This document shows, piece after piece, positions 10,500 through 23,439 of a stretch of 64,000 nucleotides of DNA. The position numbers were made by a program, and so were the translations under genes. The notes under the pieces were generated by a model. The model did no database searches. It was not told the DNA's origin and was given only the letters and a program-made list of their open reading frames with translations. Position 1 is the stretch's first letter, and the number at the start of each line of letters is the position of its first letter. The stretch lies in the NCBI GenBank assembly GCA_014898415.1, contig RCTD01000001.1, forward strand, positions 868,001-932,000, in the 5' to 3' direction. Origin of the DNA: Stromatinia cepivora (lineage: Eukaryota; Ascomycota; Leotiomycetes; Helotiales; Sclerotiniaceae).

Positions 10500-13400
10500 T
10501 TGTCAGTAATTATATTATATATATTGATATAATTAGTAGCGATTTTCTTCTTTTTTATTAAGTCTTTGATGAAATGATAATTGATATTTATATATTTGGA
10601 TTGTTTATATAAATATAAGTTTTTGGTTAAAGTTAAAGTGTTTTAATTGTTATTAAACATTTGAATTGTATTTTTGTTCTTTTTAATATAACTTGATTTG
10701 AATAGATCTTTGAATATTTGTGTAATTCATCTTTTTTGTTTGATGAATATTGCTATTGCAATATATTTTGATTCTGTATTAGAGATAGCTACAGATATTT
10801 ATTTTTTGTTAATCTATAATATAGGGTCTTTATAGAATATTATAATTCCTTTTGAAATACTTTTCCGGTTATATTTGTTATTAATTCAATCTGTATCTGT
10901 ATATACCTTTATTATATTGTTAGGTATATTGTATTTTTTGTAGATATCAAATTGTATTCCTTTTGATCTGAACTATAATTTCTATTTGATTATTGATTAT
11001 AAATATCGTATCAGATTCTTTAAAGCTATAATATGATGTTTTGCTGGTTTTGTTATAAATTGTAAAAGTCTTTCAATTGAGAATATTATATTTGATTGAG
11101 TATATATTATTGAATGAATTATATTTCCTATTTGTTGTTGATATTCGTTTATATTTGCTAATTCATTGTTATTAATTGCTAATTAAAGATAAGTATAATT
11201 TATTATTGATAGTTTTTTGATTTAGTATTGTTTATATGTAATATTATATTTGGTTAGTATAGTATTGAGATATTCTTTTTGGTTTATGGTTAATGTATAT
11301 ACTTTTCTATTACGAATGATTTTAATATTTAGGATTTTATTAATCTTCTTTAGATTCTTGATATTAAAATGGACTAATAATTTTTCATCGAATTAAGTAA
11401 TTTGTAATGATATATATAATATAATAACGATATCATCAATATATATCAATAATATTATATTATGGTCTTTGGATGTATATAGATATAGGTCTACCAAACT
11501 TTGTATAAAGTTTATATTTAAAAGCTTTTTCTTTAATAATAAATTCTAGTTCCTTTTAATTTATTTCAAACTATATAGATTTTATAGAGTTTGTAATATA
11601 TATCCCTTTTCGATTTTGATATTTTGGAGTAATTCGAAGTAGATCTTTTTTTTCAAATATGATTTAGTAAAAACGTTTTTGATATCAAAATATAAGCATT
11701 CCAAATTTTCCTTTGTAATAATAACTAAGAATAGTTTGAATATATCTAATCTCATTATTGATACAAATATTTTATTATAATCTTTTTCTAATATCTAATT
11801 AAATTCTTAAATCATTAATCTTGCTTTAAATTGTTCTATTTTGTTATTCTTAGTCTTAATTATAAATATCCATTTCGTCGAAATCAGATTATTTTCTTTA
11901 AGAAGTATATATTCTTTCTAAATATTATTTTGAATCAAAAATATAATTTTCTTTTGAATAGCTTCTTTCCATTTTTCAAAATATTTTTGATCTGATATTG
12001 CTTCTTTATAAGTTCTTGATATTTTGATTCCCAGAATTTTTTTGATTGGATATATTATATCTTTTATATTGTTTATATCTATTAATGAAATTATGAAATC
12101 TGAAATGATTTTGTTTTTGATATAAGGATTTATTTTGTAAATAATTGGGATTATAATTATAATATGTTTTATACTTTCTTGAATTTTGGTCTATATAGAT
12201 ATTGCAATCAATATCTTTATAATCTTGTTTTTCTGTTCTCCTTTAGGATCTTATTCTATATCTTTTTTCCGTTTTCATATTAGATATTTTAAAGGTTCGT
12301 TTTCAAGATTTATTATATTTTTTTATTCGATTTTAAATGATTATAGATTTATTTTGTTTTCTGATTTTATTAAAATGGATTTGTTAACAAAATTTAAGAT
12401 GGTTTTAAATTTTGCTTTTAATATAAATTCAGGGTTTATAAAAGTTGAATTTTGGGCTGGAACTTTTGGAATAATGGATTCGATATTTAAAGTATTTTTG
12501 GAAAAAGATTCTTGATTTGTTTTTTGGATATTATTATCTTCATTTTTATTATATATTGATATTGATATATCTAATTTATTTGATTTCAATTCAACAATTG
12601 GGGTATTTGGTATAATCATTAAATTCGGTATAATATTTATTGGAAAGAATGTTTAGAATGAAGATGATACAAATATTGCATTTGGTATTCAGGATAGAGA
12701 AGATGTTTTGTTTATTATTGATTTATTATAAGATCTTTGATTTGATTTTATATTCTTTATTCCTTATAAATTTGATTCATAATTTCTTAATTTAAAATCC
12801 AAATCTCTTCCTCGATAAGATTTATTTATAATTATTCTATTTGATTGAAATATATAATCTAATTCTGGAGAATACATTTTGATATATTTGTTCATAACTT
12901 TTGAGTATCCTAGAAATATATCAATTTTCGAAATATCCTGCAACTTGTTGTATCTTTGCTTTTTCGGAATAATCTTGGGATTAATATAAGTATAACATTT
13001 GCTCCTTCAGACTTTGTATATCTTTATATTTGATATTGTACCTATAAAAGTTTTTATAAAGAATCGATTTATTTTGTTTATATTAGGACCAATACTAATA
13101 CAATTCCTAATATAAATATTATATTCTATAATTTCATCCCAAAACTTTAATAGTAATTCAACTTCTTTTAGCATTGTTTTCATATTTGCTTTTGTAATCC
13201 TTATATTCTGTTCTACGAATCTATTTTGATATAAAAAGGCAATTATTGTAATTTCGGATTGTATACCTAATAATCATTTACGAATAATTTGTAAGAGTTC
13301 CAATGTATTATCAATTCTGATTGCAATAATCTTTTCTCTAGTAGTCAATTCCATTTCCTTTTTTTAAGTTTTCAATATTTGAATTGTATCGTCTTTTTGT

Positions 13401-15800
13401 TTAAATAGTATAATCCAATTTACTTTTGTATAATTATCAATAATTAATATGAAATAACGATTCCTTTGAATCGATTTTGGGAATGATTCTGCAATATCGA
13501 AATGTATAAATTCGAGTTTCTTTGATTTGTGCAGATTCAATTACTTCGGAATACGATTGGTTATTTTGATAAGTATATACACTTTATAGATATCTAATTC
13601 AATTGGAATCTTTATTGATTTAATTATATTGGATACTTTGTATAGATTCTTGATCTTATCTGGATCTAGATAATTGAATCTTCGATATCATAATAGATAT
13701 CTCTTTTTCTCTTTGAATATTAATTCATTATCGATATTTTTGGTGCTATCGATTATCTTTGAAAAAAAGCCTTTTTCTTGATCATTTTGATATATACTCA
13801 AATAAAAAGCTATATCCTCATATCCTTTGATCATATATAAAACCATATACATTCCGTTTTGCATTCTAATACAAATGACTTTCTTATTATCCTTCTTGAA
13901 ATATATATAATAAAAGTTGAATTCCCTTTACAATTCTATTTCGCAAATTCTTTTTCCTAACAACAAGTTTACTCCTAGCCCTGATATATATAACATATTT
14001 GAAAGTAGCATTTTAGAATCATCTTTATATACTGTAAGAAAGTTGGGATATCAAGGCCTAACACGTAGCTAGTTCGTAGTCATATAATCACATGACTCTT
14101 CGTAGTTAGATATAAAAGAAAACTCTGCTCCCCTCTCCTTGAAAGAAATCAATCGTTTTTCCACTAATCTTTTTGTACCCCATTTGTACACAATCCAAAC
14201 CATTATCTAAATCTACTAGTTTTACTATTTGAAGCCTCTACAATGTAATCTGATCAATTCCAATTCCCATTTCCCCTCGCAGCGTGCTATCAGGACACAC
14301 GTATCTCGACCTACCTCTTTCACAATACCATATCCATTAAACCTTAATAGCAATAATACATCACTTCCTCATTAATTTTTATTCTTCGTTTAATAATAGG
14401 ATCTATTGATCTGAATAATGAAGATTGATCAGATATATATAAAGAAGCATCTGTATCGGTATACTATTTGCTAAAGGAAATTTTATTAATAATTTCCTTT
14501 ATCAAATTACAATTTTTCTCTATTATATCCTCAATATCGGAATCTGATTCAAAGATATTATTAACAGGGTATACTTAATCTTTTTTGTTGAAATGAATTT
14601 TTTTCGGATTTGATGATCCTTTTCTTTTTTGATAACGAAAATAATTATGAAAGAATTTATTGATTTATACTAAATACAAGCAGTCTTGTATATAATGACT
14701 TTCCTTTTGATACAGATCATAAACATTATTTGGGGTTTCGAAATCTGATTCTTAATATCGAAAAGTATACCTAAATCCTTTTACAATTTGCATTCGTTTT
14801 GATCTATTTTTAAAACGAAATTTCTTAATTTACAAATGCTTAATCTTATTATCAATATTAAAACTAATTTGGATATCCAATATATCCATTACTTTTTGAT
14901 AATCGATTGGAAGATTATATATTAAAATCAAAAACAAAACAGTATCTTGATATACTGATCAATAATTTTCGTTTATAATTTCTAATTTCCTTCTATATTC
15001 TTTCAATTTGTTCCAGACTTCGATAATAGTTATATCGGAATAGATATCAGATTGAAATTTGAAATTCTAGATCATTGTTATATATATATTGATTATGATT
15101 ATATTGATTCTGGTATATTTTGATTTAAAATATCTTCAAAATGTATATACTATTAAATATTTGTTGGTAAAGGCTTTATTGTTATTATTAAATGTTATAC
15201 AAATATATAATAATATATTCGCTTTGTTTTTTAAGTATTCTGATTTCAATTCGATATTGTAATATATACAATTATTGATTTTGTAGGTAGATATTGTATT
15301 AAGTTCTGTAATCTGTGTATATTCGTTTAATGTTTGATCAATTATATAAAATCATTCTTTCCCTTTTAATTGTATCTTCGTTTGTCTAAACTATTATTTA
15401 TGATTATTTTAATCGAATTTCGAAGGATTGTTTGATTTCGATATTGTAAAGGTTTTTTATTGTTTGATGGATATTGAAAATAATCTTTAGGTTTTCAAGA
15501 TAATCTTAAAAAATATATAGTAAGTAGGTTCGAGATAATAAAGAAATATAAAAATAAAACAATAAAAAAATTCGTAAAATTGTATTGTAATATGTTTTTT
15601 TGTAACTATACAAATTTGTTTTTCGTTTCTATTATAATTCTATATTGGCATTATACAGATTGCTCTCCGCTTTGGTCTATAATATTATGAGTTATAAGCT
15701 GTATTGTGATATTTCAATTCTGTTTCGATGATATTGTATGAAAACTTTGATTTTCATTTTGTTTTACCTCTATTAGTTATACTAATTCTTTTTCGATTTG
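10500..15800 (-). pseudogene. Copia-B gag-pol relic
   Basis: Minus-strand Copia polyprotein, full of stops. RNase H end: KYININ-YHFIKDLI-like text at 10,560-10,620, matching the KHIDIRYHF motif. Reverse transcriptase: LLIYIDDIVIILYI with an intact YxDD box at about 11,428-11,460. An open piece at 12,341-12,619 lies where the integrase-RT linker is expected. The integrase should occupy about 12,900-13,900 and gag 14,340-15,800; I did not resolve their motifs. A solo LTR interrupts it at 14,033-14,324. Confidence 0.75.
14033..14324 (+). mobile_element. Solo LTR, family S (little RIP damage)
   Basis: 292 bases from TGTAAGAAAGTTGGG to CCTCTTTCACA, an LTR with near-inverted ends (TGTRAGAAAG / CTCTTTCACA) and a TATA-like box in GATATAAAAGA. 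It is markedly richer in G+C than its surroundings. The flanks share ATAC (14,029-14,032 and 14,325-14,328), a possible 4-base TSD. A second copy at 24,553-24,842 is much more AT-rich. Confidence 0.8.
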
Positions 15801-15842
15801 TTTTGTTTTCTAATCATTATTATACAACCGGATTTTATAATC

Positions 15843-16008
15843 TATTAACTTTTGATACAAAAAGTAATAGTATTATTGATTATATAGATTGAACTAAGGA
15901 TCTATAATTCTAGTAAAAGTAGAATTAAGGTTATCCCCAAATATGGTCTGCGCACCATTGTGATCACGTGACCTCAATTCTAATCCTATGATAGCCTCAT
16001 TTCCAACA
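15843..16008 (-). repeat. Copia-B right (5') LTR
   Basis: 166 bases from TATTAACTTTTGATAC (TG changed to TA) to TTTCCAACA. Contains the palindromic segment GATCACGTGACC that is missing from the other LTR. Confidence 0.85.
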
Positions 16009-16013
16009 ATTGA

Positions 16014-16430
16014 AAGGTTTTATTAATCTTATATTTGTAATTATTGAAATAAGAATCGTTTGATAAAGAAAAAAAAAGAGGGAGGGTTTCTTCATTTGAT
16101 GATAATGATCTATTCGATCCTTCGATACTAGATTTTTCGGATAATGAATTAAATAAAGAAAAGAAAGAAAAAAGGTTATCGAAAATTGTTAGTTTTTCAG
16201 TCAAAACAAAAGATAAAAAGAATTATAAAAAAAGAAATAATTATTTATATATTCGATATATAAAATTGTTAATTGTTAGGAAATATAATTTCTATAACGA
16301 ATATTTTATTGATTCTTTTAAATCGAATAATCATCGATATTGGAATTATGGTATTTATTTATATACTCCTTTACCGGTTTTTCTTTATTCTCTAGCAGAT
16401 TATTATATCGTTATTTATTAACAAAATTTG
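16014..16430 (+). pseudogene. Copia-A accessory antisense ORF 1, copy A
   Basis: Plus-strand reading frame, opposite to pol, lying between the RNase H end and the 3' LTR of Copia-A. It aligns with 41,861-42,285 in copy B. Both copies share Ser/Asn/Asp text ending DLSDN-like, a Lys/Arg-rich middle and a Tyr-rich end (YWNYGIYLYTPLPVFLY). At 16,335 copy A keeps CGA (Arg) where copy B has the stop TGA, so the stop in copy B is probably a RIP change. No ATG start is seen. Function unknown. Confidence 0.5.
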
Positions 16431-16559
16431 AAAGTAAATTCTTTATTTATCCTTTATTTTCATAATATATTGATTGTTAATTGTATAATTTAAATAAGGA
16501 TATAAAATTATAATAAAGGTGATATTAAAGATTAAAAAAAAAGAGAAATTATTTTTTTA

Positions 16560-17130
16560 CCTTTGTATTGTTGTTCTTCTTCTTTTCGTTATATTATTTA
16601 CTAAAATCTTCGAAAAATTGAACAGAAAAGTATATTGTGATTTTGGAGAACGATAATGAAGATAAAAGAGAAAAAGTAATGAAAAAGAAATGGAGAAAAA
16701 AGCGGATAGTATATTTGAAGAAAAAGGAAAGAAAAGATAATCCTTTAGTTTTTGTAATATCAATAATATCAATAGTTTTAATTGCTTCAATTGTTTTTTA
16801 TTTATTGATTATTATAAATAATCCTAAAGTTCTTTTATTTGAATTTCAAATTATTGAATTTAGAAAGAAATTTATTTTTCTTTGAGGATAGGAAAATAAA
16901 GAATAAAGAAATGATCGATCTTAATTGTTTTTTGTTTCCCAATGGATATAGAATATACAAATTGAAATACATTATAGAAAAATATAATGATCTAGAATAT
17001 CAAATAGAATTTATTCTATTTACACCAAAGGGAAGAAATACAAGCTCCAGATTATCATTATTCAAACTTTATAATCCAGATTGTCATTATTCAAACTCTA
17101 GATTATCATTATTCAAATTCTAGATTATCG
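16560..17130 (+). pseudogene. Copia-A accessory antisense ORF 2, copy A
   Basis: Plus-strand frame with a basic, Glu/Lys-rich stretch, one predicted membrane segment (about LVFVISIISIVLIASIVFYL, 16,745-16,805) and a leucine-rich, coiled-coil-like stretch after it. A second overlapping frame continues as FLFPNGYRIYKLKYIIEKY. The same arrangement is present in copy B at 42,340-42,830. Unlike any standard Copia domain; function unknown. Confidence 0.5.
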
Positions 17131-17289
17131 TTATTCAAGCTTTATAATTTTGTTGTTTATATTTTGTAAATTGAAAAAAGATCAAAAGTATTCGAACTTT
17201 TGTTTTGTAAGATTCTTGATGAACCTATCAATAATTATATCGATGATCGATAGATAGATTATATAAAAGTTTTTTTTTGAATATTCTTA

Positions 17290-20200
17290 ATATAACCATA
17301 TATTTTGAATATCGATGTAATATAATTTCATAATGATCCATTCATTCTCATCAATCATCAATTTGATCGCTTATTGATTATTGCAAAAGATCATTATAAA
17401 CTCTTTCATTATTAAATCGATTTTTTTTAAAAAATATAAGATTATTATAATTTCTTTTGATATATATTCGACTCCAAGAAACTCTACTTCAATAATCGAG
17501 ATAATTACAATATCTTATTTGAATATTTTCTATATAATTAAATCACCGAAAAAGGATAAGACATATCCTTAAAATAATCAACGAATATCTAGATCATCCG
17601 TAAAGGAAATATCTGAAAAAACAAAAAATTATAATATTTGATCATCATTATATTGGATCGCAAGATATCTTATATTCCATAAATATTATAAACAATAATT
17701 AATAGCTTTTATATAATCACTCAATAGATTAATCAAATAATAATTCAATTACAAAATAACGAATAATATATCCGCTTTTATAATAATTGCAATATATAAT
17801 ATTGAATCTATTTTCTTTTGATATATTTTTATAATATATACAGAAATTTGATCTTGATTTTTCCGAAATATTATTATCGGGAACAGTATACTTACTATCC
17901 TATTTGTTGTTTTGAATTTCTTAATAATCTTCTTAATATATATATCATAAACTAATTACAACTTTTTCTTGGATTGATCACAAAGTATATATATATCTAA
18001 AAACTATTTAATATTTTCTAGATCTTGTAATTTATATACAGCTTTGATTCCTTTAATGATCTTTATAATAACTGATTTGTTTTTCTTATAATAAATAATC
18101 TAAATATCGTTTACAAAGAAAAGAATTATAACAATATACTCTGAATTAATATATAAATACAATTCCTCCTTGTATTATACTAATCCTAGTTTTTTGAATA
18201 TTCAAATGAAATCCTTAAACCATATAACTGGGGAATCTTGTAGATCATACAAAGCTCGATTGATTATAACATTTTTATTTAGGATTTTGTATTTATCAAA
18301 TAAATAACATACAATTAGAATACCAAAAGAATCATATAGAATATTAACAAAAATATTGATTACATTATATTATTTTGTTTCGAGATCATATTTAGCAACA
18401 ATTACTATTATAATTCGAAATAATCAATTTGCTAATATAATAATATAAATAATTTCAATAGTACTTTTAACTTGAAGATCTTTTTGTACTACTAAATATA
18501 AATAATAATAAATAATTAGATTTTGATTATCATATTTATATATAAACATTTATTAAAGAGGAATCGGTTTTATAGATTCCGATTTAGAATCGATTTTATA
18601 CTAGGTTTTTCTAATCTTAAAATTATCAATTTCAAAATTGCAATTTTGTTTAAATCAATATCCTATTTGATAATTTTCTAATTGATAATAAAAACAAAGT
18701 AATTTTGGAATTACAAATATATGAATTCGAAGAAATAATATTGTTTGTAATCCATTAATCGTAAATCAAATGAAAGATAATAGTAATTTTGCTTCAATTC
18801 TAATAATGATTATATTATGAATTATTATAAATTAAGAATATTCCTTTATATTATTCATTCCTTATTGATCAAATCAAAATATAAAATGAAAATTGTTTAA
18901 ACAAGATAATCTTATTGAGTTTATCCTTTGAAATATAATGATTCTTATATAAGATCCAATATTAGGATTATTCTTTTGATAATATTATTATATATATAAT
19001 TACCTTTATATATATACTGATTATTTTAGAATACAAAAGTTAAATGATTCTCAAAAGAAAAATAACTCTGAATAATAATTGTATAATTGAAATTCAAACA
19101 AATTGATTTAAACCCTGAATATTTCAATCCTTATAATATAAATTCTTTTAGATATTTATTTGAAATTATAAATCTACAAATCTTTTATAAATTGATTAAA
19201 TAAATATATAGAATATAATAATCTTTGTAATAATTGGATTTCCTTTATAGAATACTTTAATTAATCATTTTAATATATATACTTCCTTTTGGAATATTGA
19301 GATTGATCGATTGAAATAGTTTCTGAATTACTTTTATATATATTATAAAGAATATCAATAATACAATCAATAAGTTTATATTCTATATTCTCTATATCAA
19401 TATATTCGATAAAATCGGAATCTATATTATTATTATAAATATCTTTTTGAGCAATATCAATATCTTTATTTACAAGATATAATTGCTTTTTAATAAAAGA
19501 ATCAATTTCTTCAATTTCTTCAATAAGAAAATCAATTGATATTTGTATATCTTTATTGTATACTTTATCTTTATTATCTAAAGGATTAAATAGATTAGAT
19601 AATCCTAAATCGACTTCTTTATTCCTATTATCATCCTTCAAATCTATATCTACTTCTAAAACCAATTCATTTATAAATAATAAATCTAAACTATATTTGA
19701 TAAATGAATCAAGGATTTTTTGATTTGTAAAAATAAATAAATAAATAAAGTCTTTATAATTATCCTTATTTTGAATAATTGTCTTGTTCATTTCGATATA
19801 ATTTTGTAGATCAAGGATTCTAACAAACTATTTAAACTCTTTTATAATATAAATATCGATTATTCGATTAATAAAATCTATATAATAAATGAATTCCTTA
19901 TTGAATATTATATTTCGAATAATAATAATTCTATCGAATTTGAATATTCATATACAATAAATCAATATATCTGGGATATAGCTCATTAAATATTCAATAT
20001 ATATTCAAGGATTGATTTTGTATTATTTCCTATTAATTCTAGTTTCTCTGTTTTTATTCAAAGAGTAAACTCAGTATTTATATTTGTAGATTCTATTCCA
20101 ATTAGAATAAAGATCATTAGATATTTTCTTTACAAATAAAGGATTATTTTTGCAAAAGTAATTATAGAATTATATATCGAATATCTTATTAAACGATTTA

Positions 20201-22890
20201 AAGGATTTAATCTTCAAAGAATTTATATTATATAAATAAATAATAATTTATATCATTTCTATTTACAATTTATCCGATAAATTCGTTATAATCTATATTT
20301 TTATTTATTTTATAATTATTTCTTATTCTATATATTTTGATTCTTTATTAGATTTATATATATAAAATAGGGATAGTTCGAATTCAATATCTTTTTGTTT
20401 AATTCATTTCTTAAATAATATTGTTTTTATAATTCCAATAACAGATATATTATTATTTTATTTGATTATTATAATCATTAATCTATATTTATAGTGAATC
20501 CAGATTATAAAGTTTTAAATAATTGTAAATACTTTATTATATATTTTGTAATAGATTGAATATAAAAAGATCTTACTATCATACATTTCTTTGATTAATA
20601 GGAATCATAATATATTATTATATTCTTTATTGAAATCAAAAAAATCCTATTGGATTTTGTAGAAAAGTTAAGGTGACTAATGATCATTTGAAATACGAAA
20701 AATGACTTGTTTTGTATAAATACGAATATAATCGATATAATTGAAACAAATAATACCTTTTATTTTGATATTTTGTACTACAAATATTAAATGTTTAAAA
20801 GCTTCTTTTCCCAAATACTCAAAGTATTTATACTATATTTCATTTGTATTTTCTTTTAGAAAAAATGAATCACAAAACTAATAAAATACTTTGTTTATTT
20901 TTCTATTCATTATTAAATATATTATAAAAGAATTGTTTATAAGAATAAATAAAAGAGTGTTTAAATAAATAGAAAATGATTTGTATTCTAAAAATATAGG
21001 ATTTTCAATATAAATGTATTAAATAATTATTATACTATTTATATGATCTTTTTTATGAAGAATATAATTATATTCTAAAAACTATAAGCCGGCTTTTTTT
21101 AATCGAATCTTCGAAACGATATTGATATGAAAGTTAGGGATAAATGTTATATTGTTCAAGATCAGATTACCATTAGGGTAATCTTCTTTTTTGATGATCC
21201 TTTTGATAATGTAAATTCTGTATTCTAGGATTTGGAAATTGGAAATGTCTATCTCTATAAGATCATTAGGATCGGATAATCAATATTGATGATTATTCAA
21301 TAGAGATATATCATTTATAATATATATAGTACTATAATTATCGAATAAAATATTATTGAATAAATAATATATTTTTATTATTATAGAGTATATCCTTGAT
21401 TAATTGTATCGAATATCCAAGATAACAATGTTGATTGAAGATTTTAAAGAATTAATAGAATTTTTCATTTATTTCCTTTTGATTCAATTAAAATGAAATT
21501 ACTTCTATGAATACGATTTTGTTCGATTCCTAATTATTTATAATTCATTTTCATTGAATATCTTTTTGAATAATGGATTGATTCTTTTGGTGAATGCTAA
21601 TTTTATAGTTTTGCAATTGTAAGCAATGTAATTATGATTAATTCTATTGTTTTATTCAGATTCGGTTTTACAAGGATATTCTCAGATTTTCTTGATCCTT
21701 TGATTGCTTTTAGAATTGATACTTTTTTTATTCTTCTTAGATTTTTTATCATTTTGAAAAAAGGTAAATATAGAATATATTCCTCTTTTAATGTTTAAAA
21801 AAATAAAATCCTGAAAGATTAATCCTTCAAAAATGTTTTTGAATTGTTTAAATAAAAAATTGAGTAATCTAAATTGATTATTCATTTCGATTTACATAAT
21901 TATAATATTTATTTAAATTAGGAATATCCTGGTACTAATAGTTTATAGAAAAGTATTGATAACAATTTCATTCTATATTTTAATGATTTTATATACAAAA
22001 GTTTTGATATAAATTATAATCTAATCCTTATACTATTTGATAGAATCGATTCTATTAAACGAAACTTATATTAAAATAGATTGATATTCTTATAATATTG
22101 CGAGCTTAACAATAATTACTATAGATATAAGCTTCCTTTTGAATATATTGATGATCATCTTAAATAGAAAAGTTGTAATACCCTGATTGAAAATAAATAA
22201 CTTTATAAAATATATATAATCAATTAACGATTCGATCCATTTATAAATATCCCAGAAAGCTTTGTAATTCTATATATATTCTTATTATCGATATCGATAC
22301 TCCAATTGAAAAGAAACAAATTTGAAGAAGATTTCTTAAAAAATAATTGAAAATGAAATAATGAATCTATTAGGAATAAATTCTGATATATTATTATCAG
22401 AATCTTTTATCTTTGTATTTCTATTTGCATTTTCCCTAAATTAAATCATTACAAAATATTCCGAGAATTCTTTTTGATATTGAATTTGTTTCTCTTAATT
22501 ATATTTGATTTGAAGATCGATAATAAAAAATAAAACAAATGATTTGATTAAAAGCTAATCAATCTGAATATAGATAAATTCATTTATTAGATCGGAACTT
22601 GGAATAGATATAACTGATATAGAAACAAATAGATCCTTCTCTAGATTAATTGAATCCCAGATTTCTTGAATTTGATATTTATTTTTCAAATGTAGATACT
22701 ATTCCGATTATTGAATATGGATTATAAAAAAAAGATTGTTTTGATCTTTTGCTATATTGAATAAAGATAATTGAATTGATATAAATATTGAATTATAAAT
22801 GAAATAAAAATAATATTTTAAAAATGATTTTTTGAATACTTAGTAATCATCGAATAAAAAGTTGTATAGATTTAAAGATTATCAAACTTA
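17290..22890 (-). pseudogene. Copia-A gag-pol relic, copy A
   Basis: Minus-strand Copia polyprotein with frequent stops. RNase H: text matching TTSTTEAEFLAL near 17,470-17,500 and KADIxFxI...LNxYLINxSxDHIKAI near 17,680-17,790. Reverse transcriptase: LFFVNDI at about 18,100-18,125, where the YxDD-type box has its first Asp changed to Asn. An open linker-like stretch is at 19,270-19,791. GAG-pre-integrase: YKRLGHLGEEALEHL-like text near 20,800-20,870. Gag should fill about 21,700-22,890; the minus-strand piece at 21,682-21,885 is undefined. Confidence 0.8.
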
Positions 22891-22894
22891 TAAT

Positions 22895-23203
22895 TATTAT
22901 AGAATAATATAATTACAAAATACTTTTAGGGATCAAAGAATAAATGGTATATATAATTAATAAAGTAAAAGAATTGAATAACTTACCCTTGATTATATAA
23001 ATCAAAAGCTGTATATATAGAACAAATAAATGATTATCTAGCCGATATATACCTTAATTAAACTAGATCTTTGTTTATTAATATATCAGAATCACCTTAT
23101 CAATCAATAGATTGATAAAGGCTAGAAGATCCTTCATTCCAATTGGAAAGCATACGCTTTGATCCTTCATAGGATACAGGGGATCACAGGGCTTTCCGTG
23201 ACA
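22895..23203 (-). repeat. Copia-A copy A, right (5') LTR
   Basis: 309 bases from TATTATAGAATAG-like text to GCTTTCCGTGACA, aligned end to end with the other three LTRs of the family. The right end is the best preserved. Confidence 0.92.
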
Positions 23204-23270
23204 ATTCTATATATATAGATCTTTATATTATGGAATGATTAATAAGAATTATTTATTATTCAATAACAAC
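23204..23270 (+). repeat. Family C copy 1, continuation after Copia-A
   Basis: Resumes with the TSD ATTCT and runs through ATAGATCTTTATATTATGG to ATTCAATAACAACAACAA, matching 38,690-38,752. After this the match stops. Confidence 0.7.
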
Positions 23271-23439
23271 AACAATCTCTTATAATAAATATTTTATAAT
23301 TATATATATTTTTACTTTTTAGATTATATAAAAATAGATCTATATACTTTTTATATCATTTTGAATCATTATTGATATATATAATAATAATAAATCATTT
23401 TGAATTATTTATAATTTATTGTAATTCAATATACTTGTT

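Larger units (their letters stand above)
10260..16008 (-). mobile_element. Copia-B element nested in Copia-A copy A
   Basis: Starts TGTTAACTTTTGATG and ends TTTCCAACA, with the TSD ATTGA at 10,255-10,259 and 16,009-16,013. The empty site is preserved in Copia-A copy B near 41,829-41,834, where a single ATTGA joins the two flanks. LTR-like ends are 10,260-10,400 and 15,843-16,008; the right one has about 28 extra bases including GATCACGTGACC. Orientation is minus, from the order of RT and RNase H motifs. Confidence 0.92.
9142..23203 (-). mobile_element. Copia-A copy A, RIP-degraded, carries nested Copia-B
   Basis: Complete LTR element in minus orientation. Its 309-base LTRs are 9,142-9,450 and 22,895-23,203. 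Ends are TATCACGG (from TGTCACGG) and CCGTGACA, an 8-base inverted terminal match. The flanking TSD ATTCT lies at 9,137-9,141 and 23,204-23,208. A second copy lies at 40,717-48,973. Without the nested Copia-B (10,260-16,008) and its TSD the two copies align over their length. Differences are mostly C/T and G/A, and copy A is the more AT-rich. Confidence 0.93.
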
